This document shows, piece after piece, positions 41,237 to 49,977 of a DNA stretch of 64,000 nucleotides (positions are counted from its first letter, which is position 1; each line of letters starts with the position of its first letter). The translations under genes were made by a program, and so were the position numbers. The stretch comes from Pseudalkalibacillus sp051842935 (GTDB lineage: Bacteria; Bacillota; Bacilli; Bacillales; Fictibacillaceae): the NCBI RefSeq assembly GCF_051842935.1, contig NZ_JBPXRR010000002.1, positions 169,708-233,707 of the forward strand, in the 5' to 3' direction. The notes under the pieces are model-generated. The model searched no databases, had not been told where the DNA came from, and worked only from the letters and a program-made list of their open reading frames with translations.

Positions 41237-43468
41237 TCATGCTTTCTCAATCGGCGCAAACTTCGCCAGCAAGCGCTTGATGCCTGTCGGTTGCGGAAAC
41301 GCGATATCAAGCTCGAGTGAATCGCCTTCACCCTTCGTGCTCACAACCGTTCCGACACCCCACTTACCATGCTTCGCCTTATCGCCTACATTCCAATCCA
41401 GCCCTTCACCACTTGGACGGGCAGGCATTTTACGATGCGCACGTTGAGGAGCTCCTGGTCTAGAGGCAGCTCCGCCAGGTCCACCCGACGTTTTCATCCA
41501 AGGTAGGGTTTCCTTCTCTTCGTTCATCGATTCCACGAGCTCTTCCGGGATTTCGTTGATGAAGCGAGACGGTGCGTTCATCGTCGTTTTACCGTACAAA
41601 GTACGCATTTTCGCGTTCGTCAAGTACAGTTCTTCCTCTGCACGAGTGATTCCGACGTACGCAAGTCGGCGCTCTTCTTCCATCTCATCCTCTTCAAACA
41701 GAGAACGACTATGCGGGAAGATGCCTTCCTCAAGGCCCATCAAGAAGACGACCGGGAACTCAAGCCCCTTCGCTGAGTGCAACGTCATCAAAACGACGCC
41801 GTCTTTCTTCTTGTCTTCTTCGTCATCATCCATCTTATCGATGTCGGCGACGAGGGCGAGATCTGTCAAGAATGACACGAGGCTTTTGTCTTCGTTCTGC
41901 TTTTCAAATTCCTGTGTAACGGATAGGAATTCATCCAAGTTCTCGAGACGACTTTGCGATTCGATCGATTTTTCCTTTTTCAACTCTTCTTTATAACCGG
42001 TCTTGTCCAACACTTCTTCTGTCAGTTCAGTCACAGAGAGGTACTCCTGCATTTTCGACCAGTTCATCACTTGATCGCGGAACTCCGTTAGACGGTTCAC
42101 GAAACGAGCACTCAAGCCCATCTGCTCGACTTCACCTAACGCTTCCATGACAGAAAGGTCATGCATCGCCGCATATTGGACGATTTTATCAAGCGTAGAA
42201 GATCCGATTCCACGTCTCGGTACGTTGATGATCCGGCTCAAGCTGATATCGTCATCTGGGTTGGAAATGAGACGCAAGTACGCCAGGACGTCCTTGATTT
42301 CTTTTCTGTCGTAGAACTTCGTACCTCCGACGATCTGGTATGTGATATTTGATTTGAGGAGCGCTTCCTCTATAACACGGGATTGGGCGTTCGTCCGGTA
42401 TAAGATCGCCATTTCAGAAGGCTTTCGCCCCTCTTGTAGCATCTCCTTGATCTTCCCGACGACGAAAAAGCTCTCTGTCTGTTCACTATCCCCTTGATAG
42501 TAATGGATATTCTTACCTTCTGTATTTTCCGTCCACAGATTCTTCGGTTTTCGACCTGTGTTGTTCTGGATGACCTCGTTCGCCGCTTGAAGAATGCGTT
42601 TCGTCGAGCGGTAATTTTGCTCAAGCAAAATGACTTCTGCATCAGCATAGTCTTCTTCAAACGATAGGATGTTCGCGATGTCTGCTCCACGCCAGCGATA
42701 AATCGACTGATCCGAGTCACCGACGACACAAAGGTTACGGAATCGATCTGCTAACAGGTTGACGAGCACGTACTGCGCACGGTTCGTATCCTGATACTCA
42801 TCGACATGGATGTATTGGAACTTCCGCTGATAATGCTCAAGCACTTCCGGTACACGCTGGAACAGCTTGATCGTCGACATGATCAAGTCGTCGAAGTCGA
42901 GCGCATGGTTTTTTCGAAGTTGCTTTTCGTACACTTCGTACACATCGGCTGCGACCTCTTCAAACAGTCCGGATGCGACTTTCTGGAAGTCATCCGCCGT
43001 TTTCAGTTCATTTTTCGCTGAACTGATCGTTCCGAGAATGCTACGCGCATCGAACTTTTTCGAATCGAGGTTCAAGTCCTTCAACGCCTGTTTGATCACT
43101 GACAGCTGATCCGTCGCATCGAGAATCGTGAAGTTGCGGTTGATGCCGATCCGGTCCGCATCTCTTCGTAAAATCCGTACGCACATCGAGTGGAACGTGG
43201 AAATCCAAATGTTGTCCGCTGCCGGTCCCGTGATGGCTGAGACCCTGTTCTGCATTTCGCGAGCCGCTTTGTTCGTAAACGTGATCGCGAGAATGTTCCA
43301 CGGGGCGACTCCTTTTTCCACGAGCAGGTATGCAATCCGATGCGTCAGCACACGGGTCTTTCCACTTCCCGCTCCCGCCATGATCAATAATGGTCCTTCT
43401 GTATGTTTGACCGCTCTTTTCTGCTCAGGATTCAGTCCTGAGAGCAGTCTTTCAACGATTTGTTGCAA
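41237..43468 (-). CDS. pcrA: ATP-dependent DNA helicase PcrA (UvrD/Rep family)
   Basis: 743 residues. A 3'-5' superfamily 1 helicase that unwinds DNA in repair and removes RecA and other barriers. Motif I AGAGSGKTR, II DEYQDTNRAQ, IV region YRWRGAD, and VI VGITRAEEELYLT; the C-terminal Tudor-like tail binds RNA polymerase (GDKAKHGKWGVGTVVS). I start at TTG 43468, where AGGTGG is 8 bases upstream; in-frame GTG codons 12 bases further upstream fall within that site. The N-terminus LQQIVERLLSGLNPEQK aligns with known PcrA. Confidence 0.97.
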   Translation of the reverse strand: MQQIVERLLSGLNPEQKRAVKHTEGPLLIMAGAGSGKTRVLTHRIAYLLVEKGVAPWNILAITFTNKAAREMQNRVSAITGPAADNIWISTFHSMCVRILRRDADRIGINRNFTILDATDQLSVIKQALKDLNLDSKKFDARSILGTISSAKNELKTADDFQKVASGLFEEVAADVYEVYEKQLRKNHALDFDDLIMSTIKLFQRVPEVLEHYQRKFQYIHVDEYQDTNRAQYVLVNLLADRFRNLCVVGDSDQSIYRWRGADIANILSFEEDYADAEVILLEQNYRSTKRILQAANEVIQNNTGRKPKNLWTENTEGKNIHYYQGDSEQTESFFVVGKIKEMLQEGRKPSEMAILYRTNAQSRVIEEALLKSNITYQIVGGTKFYDRKEIKDVLAYLRLISNPDDDISLSRIINVPRRGIGSSTLDKIVQYAAMHDLSVMEALGEVEQMGLSARFVNRLTEFRDQVMNWSKMQEYLSVTELTEEVLDKTGYKEELKKEKSIESQSRLENLDEFLSVTQEFEKQNEDKSLVSFLTDLALVADIDKMDDDEEDKKKDGVVLMTLHSAKGLEFPVVFLMGLEEGIFPHSRSLFEEDEMEEERRLAYVGITRAEEELYLTNAKMRTLYGKTTMNAPSRFINEIPEELVESMNEEKETLPWMKTSGGPGGAASRPGAPQRAHRKMPARPSGEGLDWNVGDKAKHGKWGVGTVVSTKGEGDSLELDIAFPQPTGIKRLLAKFAPIEKA

Positions 43469-43537
43469 TTTCAACACCACCTAAGCAAACGTATGTTCTT
43501 ACTATTTATTTTACCCTAACGGTTCTGGTTTTACAAT

Positions 43538-44224
43538 TTAACCTTTGACGACTTTTACCGTACTGAGTGCTGCGTCCAAGTCTTCATAAATGATATTGCC
43601 GACGACGATCGTGTCTGCGAATTGTGCCATCTCTCGTGCCTGTTCCTTGTCCTTGATTCCACCGCCATAAAAGAATCTCGTCTTATCGAGGACGGTGCTC
43701 ACATCTTTTACAAGGTCGACTTCCCCATATGTACCGCTATACTCCAGGTAAAAGATCGGCAGACGGAACATGTGCTCAGCCATTTCGGCATAAGCTAGAA
43801 CATCTTCCGTATCGAGATCTGAATTCGCTTCTGATCGTTGAGCAGCCTTCGACTCACCGTTGACGATGCAATACCCTTCCGTCACAAGCTCGTTCCAGTT
43901 GATGAGATGTCCGTACTCCTTGATCGCCTGATGGTGCAAGCCGACGATCCAATCTGGATTCTGGCTGTTCAGCACACTCGGCACAAAATAAAAATCGAAC
44001 CCTGGTGTGATCGATTCGATGTTGGATACCTCCAACACACAGGGAACGGTGTATTTCCGTATACGAGAAAGAAGGTCGATCGTATTCTCAAGCGTAACCC
44101 CGTCACTTCCGCCGACGATGACCGCATCAGTACCGGATTCACAGATCTGATCGAGCGCTTCTGGCGTGATTTCCTTGTTCGGGTCCAGCTTGAACACATG
44201 CTTCCACTCTTTATATTCGAACAT
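43538..44224 (-). CDS. pcrB: Heptaprenylglyceryl phosphate synthase
   Basis: 228 residues, exactly the B. subtilis length. A TIM-barrel enzyme that joins heptaprenyl diphosphate to sn-glycerol-1-phosphate to make an archaea-type ether lipid. Readable: KLDPNKEITPEAL, VIVGGSDGVTLENTIDLLSRI, EYSGTYGEVDLVKDVS and YGGGIKDKEQAREMA, the phosphate-binding loops. ATG 44224 follows GGAGGTC. First gene of the pcrB-pcrA-ligA-camS group. Confidence 0.95.
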   Translation of the reverse strand: MFEYKEWKHVFKLDPNKEITPEALDQICESGTDAVIVGGSDGVTLENTIDLLSRIRKYTVPCVLEVSNIESITPGFDFYFVPSVLNSQNPDWIVGLHHQAIKEYGHLINWNELVTEGYCIVNGESKAAQRSEANSDLDTEDVLAYAEMAEHMFRLPIFYLEYSGTYGEVDLVKDVSTVLDKTRFFYGGGIKDKEQAREMAQFADTIVVGNIIYEDLDAALSTVKVVKG

Positions 44225-44420
44225 CGTGTGACCTCCTCAATTTACACTTCCTCTAAGGATTATAACAGAAATGATGGGGCGGAAAAACAAACGGCACAAA
44301 GGTGACTGGTGACAAAATCATGAAGTACTGCATCCTACCTATCTACGGACTTTTTTGGTATAATTTGGTTGTGTAGTACCGGATCGTCTGATAACTCGAA
44401 TCAAGGAGGTCTTCTTACAT

Positions 44421-44606
44421 ATGAAAAAACATCAAATGTGGGCAGCGATTCTATCGTTCAGTGCAGGAATCTTAATCTACCTAGGGTATGCACTTGCTGA
44501 AAGGATCCAATATGCTCCCACGATCGGTTGGATCAGTGCCTTGATCTGCTTGATCATCGCTTACAAACACGCATTGAAAGCGCACCGGTATAAACAACTC
44601 TTATAA
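44421..44606 (+). CDS. Small two-helix membrane protein
   Basis: 61 residues with two hydrophobic segments (about 7-25 and 33-50) and a basic tail KAHRYKQLL. ATG 44421 follows CAAGGAGGTC. A TATAAT at 44359 lies upstream. It shares a terminator with the convergent yerC. Small membrane proteins occur at this site in Bacillus relatives, but I recognise no family. Confidence 0.6.
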   Translation: MKKHQMWAAILSFSAGILIYLGYALAERIQYAPTIGWISALICLIIAYKHALKAHRYKQLL

Positions 44607-44608
44607 CA

Positions 44609-44639
44609 TGAAAAAACGTCTGCTTCCCACCCCGGATGC
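44609..44639 (-). terminator. Rho-independent terminator between convergent genes
   Basis: Minus strand ACGTCTGCATCC...GGAAGCAGACGT followed by TTTTT, just past the yerC stop; also usable by the plus-strand gene. Confidence 0.82.
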
Positions 44640-44656
44640 AGACGTTTCGTTGTTTA

Positions 44657-44950
44657 TTATTTTTCCTTCAATCGGTCGAGCGCCATTTCGTACGTGTCGT
44701 TGCCGTAGTTCAGGCAACGTTTTACACGAGAAATCGTTGCTGTGCTCGCGCCTGTTTCATTTTCGATCTTATGATACGTAAACCCTTCACGTAGCATGCG
44801 CGCTACTTCCAGACGCTGTGCCAACGATTGAATCTCGTTGATCGTCGCAAGATCATCGAAGAAACGATAGCACTCCTCGCGGTCTTTCAATGTGAGGATC
44901 GCATCAAAGAGCTGATCGAGCGTTTTTCCTCTCAATTTATCAATTTGCAT
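44657..44950 (-). CDS. yerC: YerC/TrpR-family DNA-binding protein
   Basis: 97 residues, entirely helical, with the TrpR/YerC helix-turn-helix near residues 60-85 (GFTYHKIENETGASTATISRV). Family members in Bacillus have no known corepressor. The gene lies directly after yerB as in B. subtilis, and ATG 44950 follows a GGAGTGA site. Probably a small transcription regulator of unknown target. Confidence 0.92.
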   Translation of the reverse strand: MQIDKLRGKTLDQLFDAILTLKDREECYRFFDDLATINEIQSLAQRLEVARMLREGFTYHKIENETGASTATISRVKRCLNYGNDTYEMALDRLKEK

Positions 44951-44970
44951 CCCTTGTCACTCCTTCCAAT

Positions 44971-46029
44971 CTATTCCCATGTTACTTTCGAGCTGAAATC
45001 CGAGCCAGGAACGAAGTTGACCCACGTTTTACCTGGTACGAATGGAACTTCCACGCCATCCTTCACCGGTATGATGCGGCCATTGTCGTTCTTCCACTGG
45101 ACTTGTTGCGCCTTCCCGTTCTGGATCAGAACCGCATTGCCACCGCTCGTCAGATTCACATCCCGGCGGCCGACGTTGTCCACGATCTTATGATTTGTAG
45201 ATACGATCAAAACGTTTTCCAGTTCGACTGGTGTCTCCGTTTCCCGATCGACGGTCTGCTCATTATTCGTTGTATAACGGTGATAAAGTCCTTTATCGGT
45301 ATCAAAGCGATATTCGACCTGGTATTTGCCGTAGACGACCTTCACATCTTCAGCAGGTTCGCCTTCCGTTGCTACTCCTTCCACATCTTCCTTGAAAGTG
45401 AAAGACGGAATTTCCTGTTCCAGCTCGTAGCCTTGCTTTTTCGACTCTTTCATGATGTTCTCATACGAGATGTATGAATTGTGCGGTGCTTTTCGGAAGC
45501 TGACACGCTTGAACAGTGTCCCATCGTAATACAACCCGTTGATGGAGTCAATATTGCCCGATGTGAGCATCGTCTTCGCATCAGGACTCCAACCGTGGTG
45601 CACATAAATGGAATCGAATCCATTCGCTAACCGGACATAGTAATCCCGTGCACTTCGGACAGGGCCGATGACGTCAGGCTCTTCACTTTGAAAAAGTGCG
45701 ACCAATCGAGTGATGCGACCTTCTGCCAACACTTCATACACGAGATCGGCTTTATGTAAGCCGGACTGCTGACGGGCTTCCGGCGCATTGTTCACCATTA
45801 CAGCCACAACGCGTGGATGTAACGCCTCATCTGTTCCTTTACCCGTTAATGGAAACGTGTATGCAAACTCAGGCTCTTCTGGTTCCTCTTCTGTCGGTTC
45901 TTCCGTTTTCGGTTCTGGATCCTTTTGATCCTTGGAATCTTGATCCGAAGACGCTTTCTCTGACTTACAAGCGGCAAGCAACAGGAACACGGCAACGAGA
46001 CACGCAACCAGTAACCACTTTTTATTCAT
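44971..46029 (-). CDS. yerB: DUF3048 lipoprotein YerB
   Basis: 352 residues. Lipoprotein signal with LLLAAC (Cys21), then a Glu/Pro-rich linker, and DUF3048 domains: RVVAVMVNNAPEARQQSGLHKADLVYEVLAEG, SARDYYVRLANGFDSIYVHHG, and a C-terminal RDVNLTSGGNAVLIQNGK part. B. subtilis YerB has the same architecture and unknown function. Anchored to the outer membrane face. ATG 46029. Confidence 0.92.
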   Translation of the reverse strand: MNKKWLLVACLVAVFLLLAACKSEKASSDQDSKDQKDPEPKTEEPTEEEPEEPEFAYTFPLTGKGTDEALHPRVVAVMVNNAPEARQQSGLHKADLVYEVLAEGRITRLVALFQSEEPDVIGPVRSARDYYVRLANGFDSIYVHHGWSPDAKTMLTSGNIDSINGLYYDGTLFKRVSFRKAPHNSYISYENIMKESKKQGYELEQEIPSFTFKEDVEGVATEGEPAEDVKVVYGKYQVEYRFDTDKGLYHRYTTNNEQTVDRETETPVELENVLIVSTNHKIVDNVGRRDVNLTSGGNAVLIQNGKAQQVQWKNDNGRIIPVKDGVEVPFVPGKTWVNFVPGSDFSSKVTWE

Positions 46030-46090
46030 TTCAGTACAACACCCCTAGTTTTCCCTTTTTTCCCTTCTCTATCTCTCTCTACTTTATAGT

Positions 46091-47803
46091 TTAACGCATT
46101 ACAACAGGAAAGAGTACCTCATTTTTTAAAACATCGACGATTCCGCTTGGTGTGATGCGGATGTACGGTAGATGTGTCGATGAGAAGAACAATAGGCTGT
46201 AGATCGGATCGACGAACGTGTAGCCTCGATCTTTCAACGCGTGAACGAGTCGATCTTGCTGTTCCATGACCACTTCCATAGGCTCAGTCGAAAATCCTCC
46301 ATTCAGCGTGAGCGGAATTTCACAGACGACTTCTCCGTTTTCGACGAGCACGATGCCTCCACCAATTTCCTTCATCCGTTCAAAAGCAGCAAGCATATCC
46401 CTTTTGCTTTTACCGATCAGAAGGATGTCTCCGCTGTTGGAGTATGAGCTGACAAAACCGGACACGTGCGTCGCGAAGCCTTTCAGCATCGTACTGATGC
46501 GCCACTTTCCTTTGTGATCGACCAGACTGAAAAAGCATTCATCATGTTCCTTCGAGAGCTCCTCGACCCCAAAGTCCACCTCGGATTTATACGGTTTCGT
46601 AATGACCGCATTAACCATATCGATTCCGGCACGAGCCGTTTGATGAAGATCTTCTTCAGTAAGTGTCCAATCGAGCGTATACGGCTTGATGTCGTAACGG
46701 CTCCAGTCGAATTCGGTGGCCGGCTCATCCTGCACCCACACCCCTTTTGATAAAACCTTTTCAGGCGTCGGCTGACGTGGATCCTCAAGGATATTCAAAT
46801 TCGCGAGGCGACCTGGTGCCACCATGCCATGCAGGTGGTCCATTCCGTAGTGGCGTGCGATGTTGTAGGACACCATCGCGTACGCGTCTTCCAGCGGCAC
46901 CCCTTTATCAAGCGCAATCCTGAGCACCTCATCCGTCACCCCATTTTTATAAAAAGTAGGTGTCGAGCCGTCCGTCGTCATCATCACCCGGTCAAAGCTC
47001 GAAACGCCGATGCGGAGCATCTCCTCGAGGATTTCCGGAAGATCCGGGCGGATGGAAGAGTAGCGGAGGGACGTCGTATATCCGAGAGACATCCGGAGGA
47101 CCGCTTCTTCACCCGTCATCGCCTCATGATCACAATCTACGCCGAGCACGGCCATCTTTGTGAGCGTGCGTTCAGAAGCACCCGGCAAATGTCCCTCGAC
47201 TTTTTTGCCGCGACGTTTCGTCTCCTGCATCCAATGAAGGGTCTTGTCGTCCCCTTTCAATACTTGAGGCCAATTGGTCAGCTCGCCGCCCTGCAAGACA
47301 TACGGATGATCGAGGAATTGACGGAACAGCTTATCCGAGAACACTTCCTCCTCATTTTGCAGTTTCGTCTGAGAGTCGTAACGGCACCACCAGTAAAAGG
47401 AATATGGTAATTCTTTGTTGATGTCATCCATGAAAGAAAGCGCTTTCTCGTGAGGCAAAGGAAGGAGCATCAAATTGTCGCTGATGAACGTTGTCGTCCC
47501 TCGTTTTGCTGCATAAGAAGCGAACGTCTGGGGATTATAAAGTTGAAATGGATGGACATGAGGTTCGATGTATCCAGGCACGATGTATTTGCCTTCGCAA
47601 TCGACGATTTCACATCCCTCATGGTTGTGCGGCATTCGATCGCCGACATAGACAATCCGATCTTCATAAATCCAAATGTTTGCGTTCAACCACTGACGCA
47701 ATACGTTGTTCAAATAGGTCGCATTCTGCAACACGATCGTAGGTGGCGTTTCACCCTGGATCACTTGTACATGGGTACGGAGCTGCTGCTTCGTCCAATT
47801 CAT
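46091..47803 (-). CDS. yerA: YerA, adenine deaminase-like amidohydrolase
   Basis: 570 residues. Same amidohydrolase family as Ade but clearly diverged: the metal motif reads YIEPHVHPFQL (versus FIDGHVHIES in Ade), keeping the HxH, and GHLPGAS and DCDHEAMTGEEA keep further metal or substrate residues. Loss of DGHVHIES-type context suggests a different substrate. In B. subtilis YerA occupies the same slot next to yerB. ATG 47803, preceded by GGGGTGA. Whether it deaminates adenine is unresolved. Confidence 0.9.
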   Translation of the reverse strand: MNWTKQQLRTHVQVIQGETPPTIVLQNATYLNNVLRQWLNANIWIYEDRIVYVGDRMPHNHEGCEIVDCEGKYIVPGYIEPHVHPFQLYNPQTFASYAAKRGTTTFISDNLMLLPLPHEKALSFMDDINKELPYSFYWWCRYDSQTKLQNEEEVFSDKLFRQFLDHPYVLQGGELTNWPQVLKGDDKTLHWMQETKRRGKKVEGHLPGASERTLTKMAVLGVDCDHEAMTGEEAVLRMSLGYTTSLRYSSIRPDLPEILEEMLRIGVSSFDRVMMTTDGSTPTFYKNGVTDEVLRIALDKGVPLEDAYAMVSYNIARHYGMDHLHGMVAPGRLANLNILEDPRQPTPEKVLSKGVWVQDEPATEFDWSRYDIKPYTLDWTLTEEDLHQTARAGIDMVNAVITKPYKSEVDFGVEELSKEHDECFFSLVDHKGKWRISTMLKGFATHVSGFVSSYSNSGDILLIGKSKRDMLAAFERMKEIGGGIVLVENGEVVCEIPLTLNGGFSTEPMEVVMEQQDRLVHALKDRGYTFVDPIYSLLFFSSTHLPYIRITPSGIVDVLKNEVLFPVVMR

Positions 47804-47934
47804 GAAATATCACCCCGGTTGTATGTATGTTTTTTACGATGAGATAAATGTCAGTATTTTTAAAATATACGCACGTTTAATCTTACCACAATCCTTTACA
47901 TTCCTACAGTACCTAAACGAAGGAGGAACAAGGT

Positions 47935-48192
47935 ATGAAGCCAAATATCGGTACCGGAAACGCTCTACTTCGGATCACGATCGGTCTGACGATGGTCGGT
48001 GTTGCTACCGCTCGCATGGGGCGTAAGTCCGGAGAAAACCACTTGATGATGATGCTGATCGGCTCGATGAAAGTCGCTGAAGGCATCACGAAATACTGCC
48101 CGATGACTGATCTATATAAGCGTGGCCAGGAATTCAACCACATGGACCTCGCCTCCATGACAAAAGAAGGCTCACCGATCAACCCGTCTTGA
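47935..48192 (+). CDS. YgaP-like transmembrane-domain protein (DUF2892)
   Basis: 85 residues with GNALLRITIGLTMVGVAT and HLMMMLIGSMKVAEGITKYCPM, the two-helix DUF2892 signature found at the C-terminus of YgaP rhodanese proteins and as stand-alone proteins. No rhodanese domain here. ATG 47935 follows AAGGAGGAAC. Divergent from yerA. Confidence 0.82.
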   Translation: MKPNIGTGNALLRITIGLTMVGVATARMGRKSGENHLMMMLIGSMKVAEGITKYCPMTDLYKRGQEFNHMDLASMTKEGSPINPS

Positions 48193-48221
48193 TGAGGGTA
48201 TGATGCGATGTGAGAGGTGCT

Positions 48222-48478
48222 CTTGCGGGGTGCGATATCCGCATTTTTCCGTTTTCGGGGTGCGCAAGACCTTCTTGCGGGGTGCGAAATCCGCATTTTT
48301 CCGTTTTCGGGGTGCGCAAGTGCCTCTTGCGGGGTGCGATATCCGCATTTTCCCGAGTTCGGGGTGCGCAAGTGCCTCTTGCGGGGTGCGAAATCCGCAT
48401 TTTCCCGAGTTCGGGGTGCGCAAGTGCTTCTTGCGGGGTGCGAAATCCGCATTTTCCCGAGTTCGGGGTGCGCAAGAG
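48222..48478. repeat. 52-bp tandem repeat, five units
   Basis: Unit CTTGCGGGGTGCGAAATCCG... of 52 bases, starting at 48222, 48274, 48326, 48378 and 48430, the last unit ending with CGCAAG at ~48477. Each unit opens with CTTGCG and closes with CGCAAG, so neighbouring units form hairpins. Inner bases vary slightly (GATATCC or GAAATCC; TTTTCCGTTTT or TTTCCCGAGTT). Open frames through it exist on both strands but shift between units because 52 is not a multiple of 3. Confidence 0.93.
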
Positions 48479-48551
48479 CCCCACAGAATTAACTCCAACA
48501 CTTTTTCTAATGAGAAAATCGCTGCTCTAGCGATTTTTCCGATTACAAATC

Positions 48552-48578
48552 AAAAAAGCTCCCGAATTGGGAGCTTTT
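48552..48578 (-). terminator. Terminator of the pur operon
   Basis: Minus strand AAAAGCTCCC-AATTC-GGGAGCTTTTTT, ~100 bases past the purD stop. The plus strand also ends in TTTT. Confidence 0.78.
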
Positions 48579-48602
48579 ACACTAAAGTTGAGGTGAATCT
48601 CA

Positions 48603-48710
48603 ATGCAAGTTCTCATGGAATACTTGACCGACATGCTGTTCGTCTACATCATGATCATTGGAGCAATCGTCGCGTTTATTTACTTCCTCGTAAAGAAGAG
48701 ACAGACTTGA
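48603..48710 (+). CDS. 35-residue single-helix membrane protein
   Basis: ATG 48603 preceded by GAGGTGA 7-8 bases upstream; product MQVLMEYLTDMLFVYIMII then a hydrophobic run and FLVKKRQT. One transmembrane helix with a basic end, typical of bacterial membrane microproteins. Its 3' end overlaps the last 35 bases of the convergent purD. Function unknown; supported by ribosome binding site, frame and composition. Confidence 0.55.
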   Translation: MQVLMEYLTDMLFVYIMIIGAIVAFIYFLVKKRQT

Positions 48711-49962
48711 TGGCTTTATCTGCGATATCCGCCCGGTAAAAGCTGCCTACGCAATGGAGCTTGCCCATCTCTGCGTAGACGAGTTTCTGAGCAGCTTCCA
48801 GATCTGCCGCCTTGTGGGCCAACAGAAGGATCCGTCCGCCATCGGTGACCAGTCCGCCTGACTCACCGTTCTTCACACCTGCGTAAAATGTGAGCGCATC
48901 CGCCGAAACGACCTCCAGCCCTTTAACCCGAACGCCTTTGTGGTACGCTTCCGGATAGCCGCCGGATGCGAGTACAACACCGACATACGCATCATCAGAC
49001 CACTTGAGCTCGATCTTTTTACCGTCCAATAATGATTCCATCACATCGAAAAGGTCGGTTTCCAGACGCGGCAGCACGACTTGCGTTTCCGGATCCCCGA
49101 AACGAGCGTTGAACTCGATCACTTTCGGACCATCTGCTGTGAGCATCAATCCTGCATACAAAATCCCTGTGAACGGTGATCCTTCCTTAACCAGCGCATC
49201 CGCCATCGGCTGCAAAATTCGCTCAACAGACTCCGCAACCACTTCCTCACCGATAAGCGGTACTGGCGAATAAGCGCCCATGCCACCGGTGTTCGGTCCG
49301 AGGTCGCCATCGAAGGCACGCTTGTGATCTTGCGAGATGACCATCGGCAGAACTGTGGAACCGTTCACGAACGCCATCAACGAGAATTCTTCCCCTTGTA
49401 AAAATTCCTCAATGACGACGCGCGCACTCGCGTCACCGAACTTCGTCTCGACCATCATCGAATGGAGCGCTTCTTCCGCTTCTTCCATCGTCATCGCGAC
49501 GACGACACCTTTTCCTGCTGCGAGTCCGTCCGCTTTAATAACGATCGGTGCACCCTTTTTCAACAAGTAATCGCGTGCCTCCCCGTAATCGGTGAACGAC
49601 GAGGAGAAGGCAGTCGGGATGCCATACTTGTCCATCAATTCGTTCGCATACGTTTTGCTGCCTTCAATGAGTGCTGCTGCCTTGGTCGGACCGAATACAC
49701 GCAACCCGACCGCTTGGAAACGATCGACGATACCGTCCAACAACGGTTGCTCTGGACCGATTACCGTCAAGTCGACGCCGTTCTCTTTCGCGAATTGAAC
49801 AAGGGCTTCATGGTCGGATTCCGGAATCGCGACGCAATCCGCGACATCTTCCATCCCGACATTCCCTGGTGCGACATACACTTTTGATACCCGCTCAGAC
49901 TGTGCCATTTTCCATGCCATCGCATGTTCACGGCCACCTTTTCCAACGATTAGAACTTTCAT
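48676..49962 (-). CDS. purD: Phosphoribosylamine-glycine ligase
   Basis: 428 residues. ATP-grasp enzyme (GARS) for step 2 of IMP synthesis, joining phosphoribosylamine and glycine. N-terminal Rossmann-like KVLIVGKGGREHAMAW, ATP-grasp loop VIKADGLAAGKGVVVA, and metal-binding EFNARFGDPETQVVLPR. Full length. ATG 49962, after GGAGGGG. Last gene of the pur operon. Confidence 0.97.
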   Translation of the reverse strand: MKVLIVGKGGREHAMAWKMAQSERVSKVYVAPGNVGMEDVADCVAIPESDHEALVQFAKENGVDLTVIGPEQPLLDGIVDRFQAVGLRVFGPTKAAALIEGSKTYANELMDKYGIPTAFSSSFTDYGEARDYLLKKGAPIVIKADGLAAGKGVVVAMTMEEAEEALHSMMVETKFGDASARVVIEEFLQGEEFSLMAFVNGSTVLPMVISQDHKRAFDGDLGPNTGGMGAYSPVPLIGEEVVAESVERILQPMADALVKEGSPFTGILYAGLMLTADGPKVIEFNARFGDPETQVVLPRLETDLFDVMESLLDGKKIELKWSDDAYVGVVLASGGYPEAYHKGVRVKGLEVVSADALTFYAGVKNGESGGLVTDGGRILLLAHKAADLEAAQKLVYAEMGKLHCVGSFYRADIADKAIKSVSSLRGSK

Positions 49963-49977
49963 CTAGACCCCTCCTCT

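Noticed and set aside
46829..47410. A 193-residue plus-strand open frame opposite yerA
   Set aside because: Arg/His-rich shadow frame of the amidohydrolase gene.
48222..48478. CRISPR array
   Set aside because: Units are 52 bases with near-identical sequence throughout and no unique spacers; no cas genes nearby.
48172..48530. Several overlapping Arg/Pro-rich or Gly/Ala-rich open frames of ~90-110 residues through the 52-bp array on both strands
   Set aside because: Low-complexity frames created by a repeat without stops, no conserved start or ribosome binding site, and the period is not a multiple of three.
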